This document shows positions 1-5,471 of a stretch of 6,789 bases of DNA, piece after piece; position 1 is the stretch's first letter, and the number at the start of each line of letters is the position of its first letter. The stretch comes from Kiritimatiellia bacterium (GTDB lineage: Bacteria > Verrucomicrobiota > Kiritimatiellia > RFP12 > UBA1067): contig JAGCPM010000048.1 in NCBI GenBank assembly GCA_017965685.1, positions 1-6,789 on the forward strand. Reading direction: 5' to 3'. The translations under genes and the position numbers were made by a program. The notes below the pieces were generated by a model, which saw only the letters and a list, made by a program, of their open reading frames with translations, was not told where the DNA came from and did no database searches.

Positions 1-1317
1 CATGTCTCCGGAAAGCTTCTTCTCGTAGGCGATACGCGCCATTGCGGCTTCGGGGTTGACGATGATAACCCCCATGTCGGTCTCTATGAGCAGATATCCC
101 GAATCGAGCTGCGCAAGGAATTTGAACCATTGCCATGGACGCGATGCGGAAGAATCGGGCTCTATCGCGAATTCGACCTGCACCGGCTCCGGCGCGGGTG
201 CAAGGGGATGTTCCGGTGCCATGGCAGGTGCCGGAGGCGCGGCAGGAGCGCTCGCCGGAGTTTGCTTCCTGGGCGCCGTTTCGATGGCGGTCGGCGCCGG
301 TTGCGCCGTCCGCCCGCCTTTCAGGGCCTGCCCAATCGCCTCCATTATCGCGGTCTTGACCGCGGCGTTGCTCCTGAACCGGACTTCCCTTTTCGTGGGA
401 TGGACGTTTATGTCAACGTCTTCCGGCGGAAGATCGATGAACATTATTGTCGCCGGCTTCATGTCTCCCTGTCTGCGCGGATACGCCTCGCGCAGCGCGT
501 ACGCAATCGACGGGCTGGTCGCGGGTCTTGAGTTGACGAACGTGAACTGATCTCGTCTCGCAAACTCGTGGACGTCAGGACGTTCAATGAAACCGTGAAC
601 CCGCACGGTTTTTCCTCCGCTTTCCCACGTGCGGTCGAAAGGTATCAGACGCTCGGCGAATTCAGGCCCGAACAGATCGGCAATCCTATCCGCCGTCTTT
701 TCGCTCCTGGGCAGGCTTGCCGTTTCGCGTCCGTCTATAGACAGCGAGAATCCGATGTCCGGATGCGCGAGGGCGTGGATGGTGAAGACGTGCCTTACGT
801 GCGCCTCCTCGGTCGCGTACGCGCGGAGAAACTTGCGCCTTGCCGGAACGTTGCAGAAAAGATCGCGCACCTCCACAATCGTTCCTGGCGGAGATCCGGC
901 CGACCTTATCTCGGCGAGAGTCCCTGCATTCACGACAAGTGACGTGGCCTCGTCGCTTTGCGCAGTGCGCGTCGTCATTGAAAAGCGCGATACCGATGCT
1001 ATGGAGGGAATCGCCTCGCCACGGAATCCGAGAGTGTCTATCTTCTCTATGTCGCCTACATCGCGTATCTTGCTCGTTGCCTGGCGCTCAAGCGACATAA
1101 TCGCATCGTCGCGCTCCATGCCGCATCCGTCGTCCTGCACGGAGATGAGCGTGCGCCCGCCCTTGACTATTGAGACGCGGATGTTCTTCGCTCCGGCGTC
1201 GATTGAGTTTTCAACTAGCTCCTTGACTACGGAGGACGGTCTTTCGATTACCTCGCCCGCCGCGATTTTGTTCGCGACGTGCAACGTGAGCATCCGGACA
1301 TGGCCGTCTCTTTCCAT
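1..1317 (-). CDS. mutL: DNA mismatch repair protein MutL, C-terminus cut by window edge
   Basis: MutL is the ATP-driven matchmaker that couples MutS mismatch recognition to strand removal. The start is ATG at 1317-1315; 439 residues are visible and the frame is still open at base 1, so the end of the C-terminal dimerisation domain is missing. The N-terminal GHKL ATPase is clear: IAAGEVIERP (18-27), KELVEN with catalytic E33 and N37, DDGCGM (62-67), RQATSK (78-83), GFRGEA (97-102) and HPTKREVRF (306-314) with the ATP-contacting lysine K309. An Ala/Pro-rich linker spans about 340-394, and the C-terminal domain begins near 395. Where endonuclease-type MutL proteins carry DQHAxxExxxxE, this protein reads NPEAAMARIAYE (421-432), so the nicking motif is absent. 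The start lies 2 bases after the ftsZ stop with no good Shine-Dalgarno, which suggests translation coupled to ftsZ. The family call is very secure. Confidence 0.96.
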   Translation of the reverse strand, partial: MERDGHVRMLTLHVANKIAAGEVIERPSSVVKELVENSIDAGAKNIRVSIVKGGRTLISVQDDGCGMERDDAIMSLERQATSKIRDVGDIEKIDTLGFRGEAIPSIASVSRFSMTTRTAQSDEATSLVVNAGTLAEIRSAGSPPGTIVEVRDLFCNVPARRKFLRAYATEEAHVRHVFTIHALAHPDIGFSLSIDGRETASLPRSEKTADRIADLFGPEFAERLIPFDRTWESGGKTVRVHGFIERPDVHEFARRDQFTFVNSRPATSPSIAYALREAYPRRQGDMKPATIMFIDLPPEDVDINVHPTKREVRFRSNAAVKTAIMEAIGQALKGGRTAQPAPTAIETAPRKQTPASAPAAPPAPAMAPEHPLAPAPEPVQVEFAIEPDSSASRPWQWFKFLAQLDSGYLLIETDMGVIIVNPEAAMARIAYEKKLSGDM

Positions 1318-1319
1318 CG

Positions 1320-2432
1320 TCAGAAATCGAGGTTGATGTTGCGTCGGATGAATGTCGGTATGTCGAGATCCTCGCCGTTGTGGACCGTGGGTTCGGAGTT
1401 GTTGAACCGGCCCCTGCCCTGCGGCCCGTGCGCGAGCACTCCGCCCGGCCTGGATTTGCGCTTGATGGAGGATATTGCGCTGCCCGGAACCTCGTCCGCG
1501 CCAGATTTGCCGTCTCCTTCGAGGAGCATCGTCACCACCGATATTTTTCCGGCAAAAGTGCTTTCATCGTTGACCGTGGCGAGTTCAAATGTGGCTTGCT
1601 CGCCAAATGTCGAGCGTATCGCGCCCGCTATGGCGCCGATTTCGGAAAGACGCAGGTCCTCACCCGCGAGTATTCCGCAAAGGATCGAGCGGACGGAAGG
1701 ATGCGCGCCGCCTTTCGACAGCAGTGGCGACGATCCTATGGCGGAAATTATGTCATCCACCCTGCCGTTGCCAGACGCTGTGAAGGTCGCGAACCTGCCG
1801 CGCCCGGCCTGCGAGAAGAGAAGCCGCAGCCGTTCGGCGTCCAGCCTTATGTATCCCGGAGTTTCCGTAAGCCGCCAGAAGAGTGTCACCGCTGCCGCAA
1901 GCGAATTGACGGCGCCGTCTAGCGCCGCGACCATGTTGTCTTCTCCGTCGACCAGCATATCGAGCGGCATGAAGAAACTCGCGCTGGCCTCTTCTTCTAT
2001 TATCGAGGCGACGGTCTGCGCGTTTTTCGTCCTTTCCGGCCCCTCGAACGAGAAGGGTTCCGTGGCGAACACTACCGACGATATGCCGTTCTTCTTGAGA
2101 TGCCTTGCAATTTCCAGCGTGGCACCTCCGCCCGTACCGCCGCCGAGAGCGGTGACGATTATGGCGAGCCTCACGTTCGCGAGCGCGCCGTCGAGCTGTT
2201 CGACAGACTCTTCCGCGGCCAGCCTGGCGTTGCCTATGTTGCCGCCCGTGCCGCGGCCGGACAGCCTTTCGCCGCCTATGAGTATGAAGTTGGAATCGTC
2301 CGCGCCCGCGTTCGCATCCGTGTCGATTGTGCGGTATGGGACTGATCCGGGAAAGGACGTTGCGATTCGTCGCGCCACAGCCGAGCCGGCGCCTCCTACG
2401 CCAAGGAGAAGCATTGTGGATTGTTCGCTCAT
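1320..2432 (-). CDS. ftsZ: Cell division protein FtsZ, divergent
   Basis: FtsZ is the tubulin-like GTPase that polymerises into the cytoplasmic division ring; this one is 370 residues, close to the usual length. In order: T1 loop GVGGAGS (11-17), TIDTDANAG (35-43), AAEES (72-76), tubulin signature GGGTGGGA (97-104, usually GGGTGTGA), FEGPER (129-134) keeping the nucleotide-contacting Glu and Arg, T7 region PGYIRLDAERL (192-202), SSPLL (234-238), a variable linker of about 45 residues, and the conserved C-terminal peptide DLDIPTFIRRN (355-365) that binds FtsA. The T7 loop differs from the usual NxDxxD: positions 196 and 201 are Arg and only D198 remains. The T1 loop looks one residue short. 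ATG at 2432 overlaps the ftsA stop by 4 bases and has a strong GGAGGA site 8 bases upstream. Gene order and the C-terminal peptide make FtsZ rather than another tubulin homologue very likely; normal GTPase activity is uncertain. Confidence 0.95.
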   Translation of the reverse strand: MSEQSTMLLLGVGGAGSAVARRIATSFPGSVPYRTIDTDANAGADDSNFILIGGERLSGRGTGGNIGNARLAAEESVEQLDGALANVRLAIIVTALGGGTGGGATLEIARHLKKNGISSVVFATEPFSFEGPERTKNAQTVASIIEEEASASFFMPLDMLVDGEDNMVAALDGAVNSLAAAVTLFWRLTETPGYIRLDAERLRLLFSQAGRGRFATFTASGNGRVDDIISAIGSSPLLSKGGAHPSVRSILCGILAGEDLRLSEIGAIAGAIRSTFGEQATFELATVNDESTFAGKISVVTMLLEGDGKSGADEVPGSAISSIKRKSRPGGVLAHGPQGRGRFNNSEPTVHNGEDLDIPTFIRRNINLDF

Positions 2433-3631
2433 TTCAGAAGTCCTCCGAAGATCGTCTGGAACAGAGATTTCTGCTCGTAGTTGCGGTGCGCGTACATGAG
2501 GGCACCCGCCACTGCGGCGAAGGATTCAGGATGCCGCTCTTCCGCTAGGCCGTCCACGTGTATGGGAATGCCCACATGCACTGGCATGCCGAGCTCCCTC
2601 TGTATGAGTGTGTCGATTCCTCGCATTGCCGCCCCGCCGCCGGTTATCACGATCCCCGTGTGTAGGCGGTGCATGAGGTCGAGCTCTTCCAGCCTTTCGC
2701 GTATTATCGAGAACTGCTCCCTCAGCCGCGCGTTCACGACAGTGTCCAGTGCGTGGCGCGATATTGAACGCGACTCCATCAGCGCGCTCGCGCCTGGAAC
2801 CTTGACTCTCGCGTCGCCTTCAGATTGTAGCCTGATCAGCGCGGAGGCGTCCTTTATCTTCATCTCCTCTGCCTGCGCCTGCGTGGTCTGGAAGGCGTGT
2901 GCGATGTCGTTCGTAACATGGTCGCCTCCGACGCCCAGCACCCCTGCGTGCATGAGATATCCGTCGGCGTAGGCCGCGTAGCCGGTCGAGCCGCCGCCTA
3001 TGTCGAGAACGAGCGCGCCGTTGCGTCTTTCGTGGTCGGTCAGCACGGCGTCGGCCGCGCATGTCGCCGCGAACAGAGGCTCGCGTATCTCGAGGTGCGC
3101 CTCGGAAGCCGCCGTCTTCGCATCGTTTATGCGGTTGAGGTCGGCATGGATGTGTAGCGTGTCGAGCTTCAGTATGCGGCCGGACATTCCCTTCGGTGAG
3201 GCTATCCCTCCCAGCGAATCCAAGGTGTATGTCTGGTCCACGATGTCGAGAAGTTCGCGGTCCTTCGGCAACGTCCATCCGCGCGAGGATCGCATCGCTT
3301 CGACGAGATCGTCGTCCCTGACCTTCGCCCCGGCGACAGGCGTTGAGCCTTGATAGGAATCGATCTTCACGTGCTGCCCGGAAACCACGAGGAAGGCGTT
3401 CCCGATTGTCAGGCTGTGTCCGCCGTCGGCCTCGTGCTTCTCGATTTCTTTCAAGACGCTCTTGATGGATGTCGCTGCCTGGGTGATGTTGAGTATCTGG
3501 CTCTTGCGGATTCCCGAGGAAGGTATCGAGGCGTGCGAGGTTACTTTCAGCCGTCCGCCCGTCTCGGCCTCGCCCACGGCGAGCACGGTGCGTGTCGTGC
3601 CGATTTCGAGCGCTGCGTATATGTTGCTCAT
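2429..3631 (-). CDS. ftsA: Cell division protein FtsA
   Basis: FtsA is the actin-fold ATPase that anchors FtsZ filaments to the inner face of the membrane and recruits later divisome proteins. The protein is 400 residues. Phosphate-1 motif ALEIGTTRT is at 7-15, the FtsA-specific 1C domain lies roughly at 80-165, phosphate-2 motif LVLDIGGGSTG at 207-217, and the adenosine motif GIVITGGGAAMRGI at 326-339. The last residues, SLFQTIFGGLLK (389-400), can form a short amphipathic helix suited to membrane attachment; it is shorter than that of E. coli FtsA. The frame is open upstream to an ATG at 3811, but the ATG at 3631 is chosen because the fold begins immediately after it, GAAGGA lies 9 bases upstream, and it makes an ATGA overlap with ftsQ. 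The stop in turn overlaps the ftsZ start by 4 bases. Confidence 0.96.
   Translation of the reverse strand: MSNIYAALEIGTTRTVLAVGEAETGGRLKVTSHASIPSSGIRKSQILNITQAATSIKSVLKEIEKHEADGGHSLTIGNAFLVVSGQHVKIDSYQGSTPVAGAKVRDDDLVEAMRSSRGWTLPKDRELLDIVDQTYTLDSLGGIASPKGMSGRILKLDTLHIHADLNRINDAKTAASEAHLEIREPLFAATCAADAVLTDHERRNGALVLDIGGGSTGYAAYADGYLMHAGVLGVGGDHVTNDIAHAFQTTQAQAEEMKIKDASALIRLQSEGDARVKVPGASALMESRSISRHALDTVVNARLREQFSIIRERLEELDLMHRLHTGIVITGGGAAMRGIDTLIQRELGMPVHVGIPIHVDGLAEERHPESFAAVAGALMYAHRNYEQKSLFQTIFGGLLK
2441..2446 (-). promoter_or_regulatory. Strong Shine-Dalgarno site of ftsZ
   Basis: The minus strand reads GGAGGA, 8 bases before the ftsZ ATG and inside the last codons of ftsA. It is the best ribosome-binding site in the window and supports the chosen ftsZ start. 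A strong site here would let FtsZ be made in excess of FtsA from the shared mRNA, as is normal for these proteins. Confidence 0.8.
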
Positions 3632-4503
3632 TGTATCGGTTCCTTCGTGTCGGCGTAGATGTAACCCGGCTGTGTGGCGTTCCAGACTATGGCGGATGCC
3701 GCTCCGGAACTGTGCCGCGCTATGTTGGCTTTCACCGCGCTGAAGAGGTTGCCGAACTGTTCCTCGAGCGACGCGGCGGTTTTTGCCGTTGGCGAATCCA
3801 TGTTCTCCCACGCGATGTTCGCCCTCGCGTAGTTACCGAGTATCGCGACGAGGAAGTCGGCGTGGGTCGTGTCGATGGAAAGTATCCCGAGCGATGCGAA
3901 CCGCTGCTCCTGCGAAATTTCCGCGAGTCTGACCGCCGCGAGCTGGCGGCCGGAAAGGCTTTTGCCTATCGGCGTGGCGCGCGCCTTGTCCTCGTAGATG
4001 AATGGGAGTGTCGATGTGTTGGGCTGGCGCGAGAAGACCATTCCTTCGGAGTCGACAACCCTCCCGGTGATTCGCTTGTTGCCCTTGACATTCATCCTCG
4101 CGACCGGGATTCGCTCCTCGATTGTGATCTCGAGTCTGTCCGGCAGGTGGCGCTGTATTGTCATTGTCTTTATTCCCGGTATCTTCGCGAGTGCCTTTTC
4201 GCGCGCCTTGCAGAAGTCAATCTTCGCCAGGTTGGCTCCGTTCTTGATGTCCAGCACGTCGAGCACCACTCCGTCGTTCGTGTACTGGTTGCCAGTGATG
4301 GAAACCTGCTTAGTGACGTCGGTCACCGCGCATTGCGCGGTCCACAGCCCGTGCAGTTTGACGTACGCCATGTAGACTCCCGCCGCCATCGCGCATATCA
4401 TCGCAATCGCGAGTAATATGTAGAGCGGCTTCCTGTCCGTCCTGCCTGCCTTGGCCGCCGCCGAATGCAGCCGCACCGGCTTTCCTTTTCTGTTCTTTCT
4501 CAT
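3628..4503 (-). CDS. ftsQ: Cell division protein FtsQ/DivIB
   Basis: FtsQ/DivIB is a bitopic membrane protein that links the cytoplasmic ring to the periplasmic septal peptidoglycan machinery through FtsL and FtsB. The protein is 291 residues with the expected plan: a basic cytoplasmic N-terminus (1-25, rich in Lys and Arg), one transmembrane helix at about 26-48, a POTRA domain from about 64 to 135 (VSITGN at its start, IPGIKTMTIQRHLPDRLEI in the middle, IEERIPVA at its end), then a beta domain with SLGILSID. Sequence identity in this family is always low, so the call rests on the TM-POTRA-beta order and on the position between ddl and ftsA. The ATG at 4503 overlaps the ddl stop by 4 bases. 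A longer frame to 4692 would add an Arg-rich, unrelated leader inside ddl and is rejected. The start has only a weak AGG upstream, so coupling to ddl translation is likely. Confidence 0.92.
   Translation of the reverse strand: MRKNRKGKPVRLHSAAAKAGRTDRKPLYILLAIAMICAMAAGVYMAYVKLHGLWTAQCAVTDVTKQVSITGNQYTNDGVVLDVLDIKNGANLAKIDFCKAREKALAKIPGIKTMTIQRHLPDRLEITIEERIPVARMNVKGNKRITGRVVDSEGMVFSRQPNTSTLPFIYEDKARATPIGKSLSGRQLAAVRLAEISQEQRFASLGILSIDTTHADFLVAILGNYARANIAWENMDSPTAKTAASLEEQFGNLFSAVKANIARHSSGAASAIVWNATQPGYIYADTKEPIQ
3641..3646 (-). promoter_or_regulatory. Shine-Dalgarno site of ftsA
   Basis: The minus strand reads GAAGGA, 9 bases before the ATG at 3631 and within the end of ftsQ. It decides the start of ftsA in favour of the short form over the 60-residue longer reading from 3811. 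Confidence 0.7.
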
Positions 4504-5417
4504 TGCCTGTCGAATGTCGCCGAGTTGAGTATCCAGTCGCAGGTCTCCGCGAAAGTCCTGCCTTCGCGCATCGCCGATTTGGGGACGAGCGAGTGTGAGG
4601 TGAATCCAGGCGAGGTGTTGAGCTCCAGGACGTATATGCCGCCGTCCGGCGCAACGCGGAAGTCGACCCTCGTGACTCCTCTCGCGCCGCACGCCTTGTA
4701 CGCGGCGAGCGCTGCGGCCTTGAGCTCCACCTCAAGCCTCCTGTCCGCCGGATTGGCTGAATCGGCGAGGAATGGATATCGTGTTTCTTCGGAGAAGTAT
4801 TTCTCGTCGTAGCCGTACCATCCGCTTTTCGTGACAATCTCTATCGCCGGCAGCGGATGCGAGTCGATTATGCCCACCGTCATTTCGCGGCCTGGAATGA
4901 ACTCCTCGACGAGCACGCTCCCTTCGCCGCCCTGCGCCTTGACCGCTTCTGCAACCGCGCGCGGCCAGTCTTCCGCTTTCGAGACTTTTGATATCCCGAC
5001 CGACGAGCCGTCGCACGGCGGTTTGACGACAACCGGCAGTGGCAGCGGCGACTCCTTCGCGTCCTTCTCGGCGAGAGACCACTTCGCCGTCTTCACGCCG
5101 GCGTATTCGAGGACGAGCTTCGTCTTGACCTTGTCCATGGCGATGCGCGAGGCTTTCGCGCCTGGACCCGTGTATGGTATCGCAAGGCGGTCCAAGGCCT
5201 CTTGCGCTCCTCCGTTCTCGCCCCAGCCTCCATGGAGCGCAATGTATGCCGCGTCGACGTCCTTGGGCATCGCGTCAAGCGATTCTTCGTCAAGAACCAC
5301 GCTTGCGACCTCGTATTTGCCCAGCGACGAAAGCGCTTCGGCAATGTTTTTTCCGCTCATCAGCGACACTTCCCGTTCGCTAGAGACGCCGCCCATCAAA
5401 ACTGCAATCTTTTTCAT
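4500..5417 (-). CDS. ddl: D-alanine--D-alanine ligase
   Basis: Ddl joins two D-alanines using ATP to supply the dipeptide that MurF adds to the peptidoglycan precursor. The protein is 305 residues, matching E. coli DdlB (306). The ATP-grasp fold is complete: GGVSSEREVSLMSG (9-22) with catalytic E14; ALHGGWGENGGAQE (60-73), a variant of the usual LHGxxGEDG; KPPCDGSSVGISKV (132-145) with S139; VLVEEFIPGREMTVGI (168-183); EKYFSEETRY (205-214); Mg ligands D252, E265 and N267; and LELNTSPGFTSHSLVPKSA (264-282). Y207 corresponds to DdlB Y216; Tyr here goes with D-Ala-D-Ala rather than D-Ala-D-lactate ligases, so vancomycin-type resistance is not indicated. It is the first gene of the minus-strand operon. 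No Shine-Dalgarno precedes the ATG, and a TATAAT box ends only 8 bases upstream, suggesting a leaderless message. Confidence 0.97.
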   Translation of the reverse strand: MKKIAVLMGGVSSEREVSLMSGKNIAEALSSLGKYEVASVVLDEESLDAMPKDVDAAYIALHGGWGENGGAQEALDRLAIPYTGPGAKASRIAMDKVKTKLVLEYAGVKTAKWSLAEKDAKESPLPLPVVVKPPCDGSSVGISKVSKAEDWPRAVAEAVKAQGGEGSVLVEEFIPGREMTVGIIDSHPLPAIEIVTKSGWYGYDEKYFSEETRYPFLADSANPADRRLEVELKAAALAAYKACGARGVTRVDFRVAPDGGIYVLELNTSPGFTSHSLVPKSAMREGRTFAETCDWILNSATFDRQ

Positions 5418-5422
5418 TTTTA

Positions 5423-5434
5423 GATATTATATCA
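5423..5434 (-). promoter_or_regulatory. Extended -10 promoter element for the ddl-fts-mutL operon
   Basis: The minus strand reads TGATATAATATC. It contains a consensus TATAAT (5431-5426) with the TGn extension at 5434-5432. Standard -10 to start-site spacing puts transcription initiation near 5419, about 2 bases before the ddl ATG. I see no convincing -35 box at 16-18 bp spacing, which is tolerable for an extended -10 promoter. This is inference from motif and position only. Confidence 0.65.
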
Positions 5435-5452
5435 TATTTGCGCCCCGGAATG

Positions 5453-5464
5453 TGGTATAATATC
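5453..5464 (+). promoter_or_regulatory. Extended -10 promoter element for murC
   Basis: The plus strand reads TGGTATAATATC, with TATAAT at 5456-5461 and the TGn extension at 5453-5455. Initiation is expected near 5468, about 4 bases before the murC ATG at 5472, leaving no room for a ribosome-binding site. The expected -35 position (about 5433-5438) is not consensus and touches the opposing ddl -10 element. Confidence 0.65.
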
Positions 5465-5471
5465 CATTCCG

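Larger units (their letters stand above)
5423..5464. repeat. Inverted repeat forming a symmetrical divergent promoter
   Basis: The arms at 5423-5434 and 5453-5464 are reverse complements at 11 of 12 positions (perfect for the outer 9 bases), separated by 18 bp. Each arm is the extended -10 element of one divergent gene, so the repeat probably reflects two mirrored promoters. It could also serve as a two-fold site for a dimeric regulator. It occupies most of the only intergenic region in the window. Confidence 0.7.

Noticed and set aside
629..1336. A 235-codon plus-strand open frame opposite mutL
   Set aside because: No motif or ribosome site seen, and it is fully explained as the antisense of the MutL ATPase domain.
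1279..2499. A 406-codon open frame on the plus strand, opposite ftsZ
   Set aside because: It is longer than ftsZ but its product is Ser/Pro/Ala-rich with no recognisable motif, while the opposite strand encodes clear FtsZ motifs. It follows from codon bias in G+C-rich DNA.
3632..3811. A 60-residue N-terminal extension of FtsA
   Set aside because: The extension is Arg/His-rich, lies wholly within ftsQ, and the good Shine-Dalgarno and ATGA overlap favour the start at 3631.
3592..4416. A 274-codon plus-strand open frame opposite ftsQ
   Set aside because: Arg-rich composition with no domain features; antisense shadow of ftsQ.
4504..4692. A 63-residue N-terminal extension of FtsQ
   Set aside because: It lies within the ddl C-terminus and is out of keeping with the short basic cytoplasmic tail expected before the transmembrane helix; the ATG at 4503 overlaps the ddl stop.
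4831..5460. A 209-codon plus-strand open frame opposite ddl, reaching into the intergenic gap
   Set aside because: Ser/Thr-rich shadow of ddl; it would run through the promoter region and shows no family motif.
5423..5464. The inverted repeat read as a transcription terminator
   Set aside because: The arms are A+T-rich, the loop is 18 bases, no T-run follows an arm in a useful position, and no gene ends here; both flanking genes start here.
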